A DNA stretch of 11,988 nt from Frankiales bacterium (lineage in GTDB: Bacteria > Actinomycetota > Actinomycetes > Mycobacteriales > SCTD01), in contig JAOPVD010000169.1 of assembly GCA_025966295.1 (NCBI GenBank), forward strand, positions 1 to 11,988. The letters run 5' to 3'. This document shows positions 1 through 7,638 of the stretch, in pieces; position 1 is the first letter of the stretch, and every line of letters starts with the position of its first letter. The notes beneath the pieces are model-generated. The model searched no databases. It saw only the letters and a program-made list of their open reading frames with translations, and was not told the origin of the DNA. Both the position numbers and the translations under genes were made by a program.

Positions 1-957
1 GCCCCGGCGAGCACGCAGCTGGCCACCGTGCGGCTGACCGCCCAGGTCGCGCCGCAGCCGGTGGTCGTCACGCCGTCCTCCGCCCCGCCCCAGGCGACGC
101 CCCGCGCGGCGGTGCGGGCGAAGCCGAAGGCCCGGGCCGTGGTCCGCGTCCTCCCCAAGGCGCCGGTGAAGCGCTGGTTGCCGACGGGCACCGGGATGTG
201 GCTGCACGACTACGACCGCTCCGAGAGCGGCAACGGCAAGGCGGTCGTCGCCCGTGCCCAGCGGGTGGGGCTGAGCCACCTGTTCGTGCAGACCGGCAGC
301 AGCAAGAAGGGCTGGATCGGCGGCCCGACGCTGCGGTCGCTGCTGCCCGCCACCCGCGGCACCGGCATCAAGGTCATCGCCTGGGACTTCCCGACGCTGG
401 TCGACCCGGTCGCCGACGCCCGGCGGCTGGCCGCGGCGGCCCACTTCCGTTGCGGCGGCTGCCCGCGGGTCGCCGCGGTGGCGCCCGACGTCGAGACCGC
501 CGCCGAGGGCACCCGGATCGGGACCTCCGCGGTGATCCGCTACTACACCGCGCTGCGCAGGGCCCTGCCGCGCGACACCGCCATCCTGGCCACCGTGCCG
601 TGGCCCAGCGAGATGCGGACCGGCAAGTACCCGTACGCCTCGACCGCGAAGCGGGCGGACGCCCTGATCCCGATGGCGTACTGGTACAACCGCTCGCCGG
701 CGATCGTGACCGCCACCTCGATGCGCTACTTCAAGCGCTTCGGCCGCCCGGTCATGCCGGTCGGCCAGGGCTACGACGGCCGCCTCGACGCGCCGTACCT
801 CGCCGCCGACCCGCACCCCGGCAAGAGCGTGCGGTCCTTCCTGCACACCGCCCGCCAGTACGGCGCCACGTCGGTCTCGCTCTGGTCGTGGCAGACCACC
901 GGCGGTCAGCAGTGGACCGCGCTCGCCAAGGCCCGCCCGCTCTACGCCCGCCGCTAG
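1..957 (+). CDS. Hypothetical TIM-barrel-like (glycoside hydrolase-like) protein, 3' part only
   Basis: The frame is open from the first base of the window, so the true start probably lies upstream; a GTG at 28 is the first visible start but has no convincing ribosome binding site. The 318 visible residues begin with an Ala/Pro/Val/Lys-rich, low-complexity stretch (about 1-60), like the linker after a signal peptide or membrane anchor. A compact domain follows. It begins near GTGMWLHDY (63-71) and has a CGGC pair (C151, C154), an acidic strand end APDVET (D163, E165), an aromatic strand PMAYWYN (224-230) and a C-terminal LWSWQTTGG (294-302). Acidic and aromatic residues at the ends of successive strands resemble TIM-barrel glycoside hydrolases, but I cannot name a family or prove catalysis. 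The stop TAG lies 29 bp before uvrB. Secretion is inferred from the linker only; the N terminus is not visible. Confidence 0.7.
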   Translation, partial: APASTQLATVRLTAQVAPQPVVVTPSSAPPQATPRAAVRAKPKARAVVRVLPKAPVKRWLPTGTGMWLHDYDRSESGNGKAVVARAQRVGLSHLFVQTGSSKKGWIGGPTLRSLLPATRGTGIKVIAWDFPTLVDPVADARRLAAAAHFRCGGCPRVAAVAPDVETAAEGTRIGTSAVIRYYTALRRALPRDTAILATVPWPSEMRTGKYPYASTAKRADALIPMAYWYNRSPAIVTATSMRYFKRFGRPVMPVGQGYDGRLDAPYLAADPHPGKSVRSFLHTARQYGATSVSLWSWQTTGGQQWTALAKARPLYARR

Positions 958-974
958 CTGTCGCAGCCCCGACG

Positions 975-980
975 TACCGT
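975..980 (+). promoter_or_regulatory. Candidate -10 box for uvrB (possible leaderless transcript)
   Basis: TACCGT fits the actinobacterial TANNNT -10 pattern. Its last base lies 7 nt before the A of the uvrB ATG at 987, so transcription could begin at the start codon itself. The purine run GGAGGG (981-986) directly abuts the ATG, which is too close for a normal Shine-Dalgarno and fits a leaderless message better. No good -35 hexamer and no LexA/SOS palindrome was found in the 29-bp gap. Read-through from the upstream gene is an alternative. Confidence 0.3.
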
Positions 981-986
981 GGAGGG

Positions 987-3131
<2,145 letters not shown>

Positions 3132-3146
3132 CGGCCCGGAGGCGGC

Positions 3147-3162
3147 TGTGACCTGGCTCACT
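3147..3162. promoter_or_regulatory. Candidate Crp/FNR-family binding site
   Basis: The sequence reads TGTGA-N6-TCACT, containing a perfect GTGA-N6-TCAC dyad (3148-3161), the core of Crp sites in E. coli and mycobacteria. Its centre at 3154.5 is about 42-44 bp upstream of the start predicted from the -10 box at 3186-3191, the usual place for a class II activator site. This is a motif and spacing match only. Chance occurrence of an 8-base core in 12 kb is not negligible, and no regulator gene is in view. Confidence 0.4.
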
Positions 3163-3181
3163 TACCGCCGGTAACACCGGC
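3162..3181. repeat. Two overlapping short palindromes in the glycosyltransferase promoter
   Basis: TTACC-GCC-GGTAA (3162-3174) is a perfect 5-bp dyad. GCCGGT-AAC-ACCGGC (3167-3181) is a perfect 6-bp dyad sharing bases with it. Both lie between the Crp-like site and the -10 box, over the expected -35 region, where a repressor would block RNA polymerase. The second could also form a small RNA hairpin and weakly end uvrB transcripts, but no T-run follows. The cognate protein is unknown. Confidence 0.5.
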
Positions 3182-3191
3182 TCGGTAGGCT
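3162..3191 (+). promoter_or_regulatory. Candidate promoter of the glycosyltransferase operon
   Basis: The -10 hexamer TAGGCT is at 3186-3191 and a weak -35 TTACCG at 3162-3167, 18 bp apart. A start near 3197-3198 would give a leader of about 37 nt ending in the AGGAG ribosome binding site (3224-3228). The poor -35 fits the idea that the adjacent Crp-like site supplies activation. Confidence 0.45.
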
Positions 3192-3234
3192 GGGCGCTTC
3201 GTCCCCCCAGACACAGGACAGCTAGGAGCGCTTG

Positions 3235-4494
3235 GTGCAGGAATCTCAGGTCGCCGCCGACGGCGGCCGGCCGCTCCGCATCACGCTCCTGTCGTACCGG
3301 AGCAAGCCGCACTGCGGCGGTCAGGGCGTCTACGTCCGGCACCTGTCGCGCGAGCTGGCGGCGCTCGGCCACGAGGTCGAGGTCCTCAGCGGCCCGCCGT
3401 ACCCGGAGCTGGACGCCGGTGTGACGCTGACCACGGTGCCGTCGCTGGACCTCTACCGCGAGCCCGACCCGTTCCGGGTGCCGTGGCCCAGGGAGTTCAA
3501 GACCTCGATCGACGTGCTCGAGTTCGGGCTGATGTGCACCGCCGCCTTCCCGGAGCCGCTGACGTTCAGCCTGCGGGCGCACCGGGTGCTGCGGGACCGG
3601 GCCGTGAAGCCCGACATCGTGCACGACAACCAGACGCTCGGCTACGGCATGCTGCTCATGAAGCGCGCCGGGCTGCCGATCATCGCCAACGTGCACCACC
3701 CGATCACGGTGGACCGGGCGCTGGACATGGCCGCCGCGCCGCTGCGCAAGAAGGTCTCCACCTGGCGCTGGTACTCCTTCCTGCGGATGCAGAAGCGCGT
3801 CATCCAGCGGATGCCCACCCTCGTCACCGTCAGCGAGAACTCCTACGACGACATCGTCCGCGACTTCGGCGTCGACCCGGCGAAGATGCGGGTGATCCCG
3901 GTGGGCGTGGAGCACGACGTGTTCGTGCCGCCGTCGGTGCCGCGCGTCCCGGGCCGGATCGTGGCCACCGCCTCGGCCGACGTGCCGCTCAAGGGCATCG
4001 TCCCGCTGCTCGAGGCGGTCGCGAAGCTCCGCACCGAGCGCGACGTCGAGCTGGTCATCGTCGGCCGGGCCAAGGAGGGCGGCGCCGCCGCCCGCGCCAT
4101 CGAGCGCCTCGGCCTGGAGGACGCGGTCCGGTTCGTCACCGGCGTCAGCGAGGCCGAGCTCGTGCAGGTCTTCGGCTCGGCGCACGTCGGGGTGGTGCCG
4201 TCGCTGTACGAGGGTTTCAGCCTGCCGGCCATCGAGCTGATGAGCTGCGCCACGCCGCTCGTGGCCACCACCGCCGGTGCGCTGCCGGAGGTCGTCGGCG
4301 ACGCCGCGCTCACCGTGCCGCCGGGCGACACCGAGGCGCTGGCGCAGGCCATCAAGCGGGTGATGGACGACCCGGAGCTCGCCGCCACGCTCGGCCAGGC
4401 CGGTCGCGACCGCGTCATGAGCCGCTACACCTGGACCTCGGTCGCCGAGCAGACCGTGCAGTGGTACCGCGACTACCTCGGGGAGAAGCCCTAG
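3235..4494 (+). CDS. GT4-family (GT-B fold) glycosyltransferase
   Basis: This is a predicted retaining glycosyltransferase that transfers a sugar from a nucleotide-sugar donor; acceptor and sugar are unknown. The 419-residue product shows both GT-B halves. The N-terminal domain opens with LRITLLSYRSKPHCGGQGVYV (14-34), whose glycine-rich loop typifies GT4 enzymes, and the C-terminal donor-binding domain follows. That domain carries the phosphate-contacting basic K253 (PLKG), VGRAKEGG, and the E-x7-E motif YEGFSLPAIE (E326, E334). There is no signal peptide or membrane span, so it is probably cytosolic or membrane-associated. GTG 3235 was chosen over TTG 3232 because AGGAG (3224-3228) sits 6 nt upstream of it. 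Its stop overlaps the methyltransferase start by one base, making it the first gene of a coupled operon. Related GT4 enzymes build phosphatidylinositol mannosides, mycothiol precursors and cell-surface glycans. Confidence 0.9.
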   Translation: MQESQVAADGGRPLRITLLSYRSKPHCGGQGVYVRHLSRELAALGHEVEVLSGPPYPELDAGVTLTTVPSLDLYREPDPFRVPWPREFKTSIDVLEFGLMCTAAFPEPLTFSLRAHRVLRDRAVKPDIVHDNQTLGYGMLLMKRAGLPIIANVHHPITVDRALDMAAAPLRKKVSTWRWYSFLRMQKRVIQRMPTLVTVSENSYDDIVRDFGVDPAKMRVIPVGVEHDVFVPPSVPRVPGRIVATASADVPLKGIVPLLEAVAKLRTERDVELVIVGRAKEGGAAARAIERLGLEDAVRFVTGVSEAELVQVFGSAHVGVVPSLYEGFSLPAIELMSCATPLVATTAGALPEVVGDAALTVPPGDTEALAQAIKRVMDDPELAATLGQAGRDRVMSRYTWTSVAEQTVQWYRDYLGEKP

Positions 4495-5228
4495 TGCTCA
4501 CCGTCGACTTCGACAAGTTCCCGGTCGGGCCGGGCGACCGGGTGCTCGACATGGGCTGCGGCGGCGGACGGCACGCCTTCGCGCTCTACCGCCGCGGCGC
4601 CGACGTCGTCGCGCTCGACATGAGCGAGCAGGACCTGCGCGAGGTCGAGACGATGTTCCGCGCCATGGAGCTGGAGGGCGAGGTGCCGGCCGGCGCCTCC
4701 GCCAGCGCGGTGCGCGGCAACGCCTACGCCCTGCCGTTCGAGAGCGAGAGCTTCGACCGGGTCGTCGCCGCCGAGGTGCTCGAGCACCTGCCGGCCGACA
4801 CCGACGCGATGTCTGAGCTGTTCCGGGTCCTCAAGCCCGGCGGCCTGATCGCCGTCACGGTGCCCCGCTGGCTGCCCGAGAAGGTCTGCTGGGCGCTGTC
4901 CGACGACTACCACGAGGTCGAGGGCGGGCACGTCCGGATCTACAAGGGCTCGCAGCTGCGGGAGCGGCTGGAGGGCACCGGGCTGGTCTACTCCGGCGAG
5001 CACCACGCGCACGCGCTGCACTCGCCGTACTGGTGGCTCAAGTGCGCGGTGGGCGTCACGAACGACAACAACCCCCTGGTGAAGGCCTACCACGCGCTGC
5101 TGGTGTGGGACATGGTCAAGCAGCCGCTGCTCACCCGGGTCGCTGAGCGGGTCCTGCAGCCGCTGGTCGGCAAGTCCCTGGTGGTCTACCTGCGCAAGCC
5201 GGCGAAGGGCGCCCGTGCGGCGGCCTGA
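4494..5228 (+). CDS. Class I SAM-dependent methyltransferase (Methyltransf_11 type)
   Basis: The 244-residue product has a Rossmann-type methyltransferase core. SAM-binding motif I is VLDMGCGGG (17-25), the beta2 acidic residue that would hold the SAM ribose is D42 (ALDM), and a motif near LPFESESFDRVVAAEVLEHLP (80-100) is followed by FRVLKPGGLIAVTVP. The C-terminal half (WLPEKVCWALSDDYHEVEGG) resembles UbiE-like enzymes acting on small molecules or lipids; I cannot name the substrate. GTG 4494 shares its G with the glycosyltransferase stop TAG. GGGAG at 4481-4485, 8 nt upstream inside the previous gene, serves as ribosome binding site. The protein starts only about 16 residues before motif I, so there is no extra N-terminal domain. 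The overlaps on both sides make it very likely that it acts in the same pathway as its neighbours. Confidence 0.9.
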   Translation: MLTVDFDKFPVGPGDRVLDMGCGGGRHAFALYRRGADVVALDMSEQDLREVETMFRAMELEGEVPAGASASAVRGNAYALPFESESFDRVVAAEVLEHLPADTDAMSELFRVLKPGGLIAVTVPRWLPEKVCWALSDDYHEVEGGHVRIYKGSQLRERLEGTGLVYSGEHHAHALHSPYWWLKCAVGVTNDNNPLVKAYHALLVWDMVKQPLLTRVAERVLQPLVGKSLVVYLRKPAKGARAAA

Positions 5229-6303
5229 GCTCCGCGCGCTGCCCGGCGTCCTGACCGCCGGCCAGGTGCAGGAGACCGTCGCCGCGATCGCGGCCGCGCA
5301 GCAGCCCTGCGGCTCGCTGCCCTGGCCGGACGGCCACTCCGACGCCTGGGACCACGTCGAGTGCGCGATGGTCCTCACCCTCGGCGGCCGGCTCGACGAG
5401 GCCCGGCGGGCCTACGCCTGGTTGCGCCGCACCCAGGCGTCGGACGGCTCGTGGGCGACGTCGTACGACCAGCTCGACGTGCTCGACCCGATGGTTGACG
5501 TCAACCAGTGCGCCTACGTCGCGGTCGGCGTCTGGCAGTGGTGGACCGTCACCGGTGACCGGGCGCTGCCCGAGCAGATGTGGCCGCACGTGCGCCGCGC
5601 CCTCGACCTGGTCTGCGACATGCAGGCCCCGTCCGGGGAGATCTGGTGGGCCCGCGACGGTGCCGTGCCGCGCAAGGAGGCCCTGCTGACGGGCTCCTCG
5701 TCGATGTACCAGTCGCTGCGCTGCGGCATCGCCCTCGCCGAGCTGCTGGGGGAGCCGCAGCCGGAGTGGGAGCTCGCTGCCGGCCTGCTGCAGCACGCCG
5801 TGGCGCACCACCCCGACGTGTTCATGGACAAGAGCCGGTTCTCGATGGACTGGTACTACCCGGTGCTGGGCGGTTCGGTCCGCGGCCGGATGGCGGCGGA
5901 GCTGTTCGCCGCCCGCTGGGAGGAGTTCGTGGTGCCCGGCGTCGGCTGCCGGTGCGTCTCCGACCGGCCTTGGGTGACCGGCGCGGAGACCGCCGAGCTG
6001 GCGCTGTCGCTGCTCGTCAGCGGCGACCCCGACCGGGCCCGCCAGCTGCTGCGCGACGTGCAGCACCTGCGGCACGACGACGGCTCCTACTGGACCGGCC
6101 TGGTGTACGACGAGGACGTCCGCTGGCCGGCCGAGCGCAGCTCGTGGACCGCGGCCGCGATGGTGCTGGCCGCGGACGCGCTGGCCGGTGGCCCGACGCT
6201 GGCGTTGTTCGCCGGCGACGACCTGCCCACCGGCGTGCTGCTGCCCGCCGACGCCTGCCTGCAGGACGGCGCCCCCTGCGCCGACGGCGCCCGCCGCTCC
6301 TGA
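5215..6303 (+). CDS. Alpha/alpha-toroid 'prenyltransferase/squalene cyclase-like' protein of unknown function
   Basis: The 362-residue product belongs to a family usually annotated 'prenyltransferase' because it shares the helical toroid fold and QW-type repeats of terpene cyclases. I see four Q...G...W-like repeats: Q30-W37, Q74-W80 (QASDGSW), Q137-W144 and Q283-W293 (ending DDGSYW). They separate helix pairs such as HSDAWDHVECAMVL (41-54) and DVNQCAYVAVGVWQWW. The DxDD acid motif of class II terpene cyclases is absent, so real cyclase or prenyltransferase activity is doubtful. A six-hairpin glycosidase-type toroid acting on a sugar is as plausible, given the adjoining glycosyltransferase. 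Conserved-looking acidic and aromatic patches are DKSRFSMDWYYPVLGG and DEDVRWPAERSSW. GTG 5215 overlaps the methyltransferase by 14 bp, with GAAGGG at 5204-5209 as ribosome binding site. No signal peptide is evident. It ends the operon, just before a palindromic repeat pair. Confidence 0.85.
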   Translation: MRRPELRALPGVLTAGQVQETVAAIAAAQQPCGSLPWPDGHSDAWDHVECAMVLTLGGRLDEARRAYAWLRRTQASDGSWATSYDQLDVLDPMVDVNQCAYVAVGVWQWWTVTGDRALPEQMWPHVRRALDLVCDMQAPSGEIWWARDGAVPRKEALLTGSSSMYQSLRCGIALAELLGEPQPEWELAAGLLQHAVAHHPDVFMDKSRFSMDWYYPVLGGSVRGRMAAELFAARWEEFVVPGVGCRCVSDRPWVTGAETAELALSLLVSGDPDRARQLLRDVQHLRHDDGSYWTGLVYDEDVRWPAERSSWTAAAMVLAADALAGGPTLALFAGDDLPTGVLLPADACLQDGAPCADGARRS

Positions 6304-6309
6304 CCCTTC

Positions 6310-6361
6310 CTTGCGTCATCACCGCTGAGCGCGGTGGTGGGTGCGCTTTCGATGACGCAAG
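6310..6361. repeat. Palindromic repeat, copy 1 (probable bidirectional terminator)
   Basis: This 52-bp element has perfect 11-bp inverted arms, CTTGCGTCATC (6310-6320) and GATGACGCAAG (6351-6361). Inside is a second dyad, ACCGC-TGAGC-GCGGT (6321-6335), and a 15-nt asymmetric part ending CTTTC. It starts 6 bp after the stop of the toroid gene, between convergent genes, so either transcript would carry a strong hairpin. Arm and core structure resemble REP/BIME-type or miniature inverted-repeat elements. Confidence 0.8.
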
Positions 6362-6376
6362 CGGGCCGTCGTACTC

Positions 6377-6428
6377 CTTGTGTCATCACCGCTGAGCGCG
6401 GTGGTGGGAGCACTTTCGATGACGCAAG
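6377..6428. repeat. Palindromic repeat, copy 2, tandem with copy 1
   Basis: It matches copy 1 at 49 of 52 positions, in the same orientation and 67 bp further on. Differences are one base in the left arm (CTTGTGTCATC, leaving a G-T/G-U mismatch) and two in the asymmetric part (GGGAGCACTTTC instead of GGGTGCGCTTTC). The arms pair at 10 of 11 positions plus the wobble. Similarity extends slightly beyond the 52 bp (TC before, CGGG after). It ends 14 bp before the acetyltransferase stop and probably terminates minus-strand transcripts. Confidence 0.8.
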
Positions 6429-6442
6429 CGGGGTACGGCGGG

Positions 6443-6850
6443 TCAGTTGAGGCGCTTGCCGAGGGTGGCCACCGGGTTCACCTCGTAGCCGAGCGCCTCG
6501 TAGAACCCGAGCACCAGCTCGTTGCTGGTGCGCACCATGAGCATCACCTTGGGGATGCCGGCCGCGAGCACCCAGCCCTCGGCGGCCGCGACCAGCTGCC
6601 GCCCCAGCCCGCGGCCCTGGGCCGTGGGGGCGACCGCCAGGTAGTACATCCAGCCGCGGTGCCCGTCGGTCCCGACCATGACGGTGCCCAGCAGCGCGCC
6701 GTCCTCGACCCACGCCAGGACGGCTGACGACGGCCCACCCAGCGCGTTCCGCAGGTCCGCGTCCGGGTCGTTCCAGGGCCGGGTCAGCCCGACCTCGCGC
6801 CAGAGCGCGACGGCCTCGTCGTACAGGGCGGCGGGCAGCTCGACGATCAC
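6443..6850 (-). CDS. GNAT-family N-acetyltransferase, YpeA-like
   Basis: The 135-residue product is a single GNAT domain that would move an acetyl group from acetyl-CoA to an amine. Acetyl-CoA pyrophosphate loop motif A is VAPTAQGRGLGRQL (73-86), with the Q-x-x-G-x-G core. The flanking blocks LWREVGLTRPWNDPDADL, GTVMVGTDGHRG and FYEALGYEVNP match the layout of E. coli YpeA closely, so I place it in that subfamily; the substrate of YpeA is not established. GTG at 6850 lies within GTGA, overlapping the upstream methyltransferase stop by 4 bp, which indicates translational re-initiation. No strong ribosome binding site of its own is seen. It ends next to the palindromic repeat pair. Confidence 0.88.
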   Translation of the reverse strand: MIVELPAALYDEAVALWREVGLTRPWNDPDADLRNALGGPSSAVLAWVEDGALLGTVMVGTDGHRGWMYYLAVAPTAQGRGLGRQLVAAAEGWVLAAGIPKVMLMVRTSNELVLGFYEALGYEVNPVATLGKRLN

Positions 6851-7482
6851 GTGACCGGCCGGTCCTGCCGCCGGAGGACCCGCAGCGAGCCCGTCACCGA
6901 GACCGGGGTGAACGCGCCGCTGTCGACCGCGCGGCACACCACGTTCCACGGCGGCCGGCCGCCGTCCTCGGGGTTCTCGAAGACGTCGTGCACGGCCAGC
7001 AGGCCGCCGACCGCGACGTGCGGCGCGAAGGCGGCGTAGTCGTGCTGCGCCACCGCCTCGGTGTGGTTGCCGTCCAGGAACAGGAACGCGAGCGGCGAGG
7101 TCCACCAGCGGGCCACCTGCTGGGTGGTGCCGACCACCGCGGTGACGACCTCGTCCAGACCGGCGTCCCAGAGGGTGTGCCGCAGCGACGGCAGCGTCTC
7201 GAGCCGGCCGGTGTGCGGGTCGACGAGGGAGGCGTCGTGCCACTCCCAACCGGGCTGGTTCTCCTCCGAGCCGCGGTGGTGGTCGAGGGTGACGAGCTGC
7301 GCGCCGACGGCCTGCGCGGCCGCCCCGACGTGGACGGTCGACTTGCCGCAGTAGGTGCCGACCTCGAGCCACAGCCCGGGTACGGCGGTGAGGGCCGCCT
7401 CGTGGAGGGCCGCCGCCTCGTCGTCGGGGAGGAACCCCTTGGTACGGGCGGCGACGGTGAGCTGGTCCTGGCTGACGGGCAC
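6847..7482 (-). CDS. Class I SAM-dependent methyltransferase (Methyltransf_24-like)
   Basis: The 211-residue product has SAM motif I LWLEVGTYCGKST (37-49) and a beta2 acidic residue in LVTLDHHRG (D67). The beta4 block LAFLFLDGNHTEA (131-143, with D137 and H140) is typical of the Methyltransf_24 / cephalosporin-hydroxylase-like group, whose members often modify sugars or small molecules. It has no membrane segments. The start at 7482 (GTG) has AAGGA at 7488-7492 five nt upstream. It overlaps the acetyltransferase gene by 4 bp, so the two form an operon. It diverges from terC and converges on the glycosyltransferase operon. That closeness hints at a shared pathway, but this is inference; nothing in the sequence names the substrate. 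Confidence 0.87.
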   Translation of the reverse strand: MPVSQDQLTVAARTKGFLPDDEAAALHEAALTAVPGLWLEVGTYCGKSTVHVGAAAQAVGAQLVTLDHHRGSEENQPGWEWHDASLVDPHTGRLETLPSLRHTLWDAGLDEVVTAVVGTTQQVARWWTSPLAFLFLDGNHTEAVAQHDYAAFAPHVAVGGLLAVHDVFENPEDGGRPPWNVVCRAVDSGAFTPVSVTGSLRVLRRQDRPVT

Positions 7483-7496
7483 GGAGGTCCTTCGCG

Positions 7497-7502
7497 TAGA
7501 CT
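7497..7502 (+). promoter_or_regulatory. Candidate -10 box of terC
   Basis: TAGACT fits TANNNT and would start transcription near 7509, just before the riboswitch P1 helix. A possible -35 is CTGACG at 7472-7477, a long 19 bp away and inside the 5' end of the divergent methyltransferase gene. The fit of predicted start to riboswitch edge supports it. Confidence 0.45.
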
Positions 7503-7510
7503 GATCGGTG

Positions 7511-7607
7511 TCGGAGGGGAGTATCCCCGCAGCTCCATGTTCGTCAGCACGGTGCCTCTGGGGACCCGGACGTGGAGTGGCCCGCGTGGGCCGGGAGAGA
7601 CCTCCGG
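7511..7607 (+). promoter_or_regulatory. yybP-ykoY family (manganese) riboswitch aptamer
   Basis: The leader carries conserved blocks of the yybP-ykoY RNA in the right order: GGGGAGTA (7516-7523), CGTCAGCACGG (7542-7552) and GAGACC (7597-7602). P1 is formed by CGGAGG (7512-7517) with CCTCCG (7601-7606), extended by a U-G wobble, as in known members where the GG of GGGGAGTA pairs with the CC of GACC. The class binds Mn2+ and often controls TerC/Alx, MntP and P-type ATPase genes, so the downstream gene is the expected target. Confidence 0.88.
7520..7547 (-). promoter_or_regulatory. Candidate minus-strand promoter inside the riboswitch DNA
   Basis: On the minus strand, CTGACG (7547-7542) and GATACT (7525-7520) form a -35/-10 pair 16 bp apart. 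A start near 7513 would give the divergent methyltransferase a leader of about 30 nt with AAGGA placed correctly. Both hexamers fall on conserved aptamer bases, so the match may be a by-product of riboswitch conservation. Confidence 0.3.
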
Positions 7608-7633
7608 TCGGAGCAGTGTCCTGACCGGAGGAG
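7601..7633 (+). promoter_or_regulatory. Riboswitch expression platform: anti-Shine-Dalgarno hairpin
   Basis: CCTCCGGTC (7601-7609) is perfectly complementary to GACCGGAGG (7623-7631), and the stem extends inward by a G-U and a G-C pair to 11 bp with a 9-nt loop (7612-7620). The 3' strand covers most of the Shine-Dalgarno GGAGGAG (7627-7633) of terC. The 5' strand begins with the six bases that form P1 of the aptamer, so the two structures exclude each other. Metal binding that stabilises P1 should free the ribosome binding site and turn translation on. There is no U-run after the hairpin, so transcription termination is unlikely. Confidence 0.8.
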
Positions 7634-7638
7634 TTCTT

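Noticed and set aside
958..986. A LexA/SOS box ahead of uvrB, also sought at 9392-9481 ahead of uvrA
   Set aside because: No GAAC-type dyad of the actinobacterial LexA kind is present in either gap.
6310..6428. A CRISPR array or insertion-sequence ends
   Set aside because: There are only two units, each palindromic with a very short 15-bp gap, and no transposase or cas gene nearby.
7605..7631. An intrinsic terminator in the terC leader
   Set aside because: The hairpin has no following U-run and its 3' strand is the ribosome binding site, so translational control explains it better.
6988..7638. An N-terminal extension of the terC frame through the divergent methyltransferase and the leader
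   Set aside because: It would cross the riboswitch and an oppositely transcribed gene. The TerC family begins near GTG 7639, which has a strong ribosome binding site.
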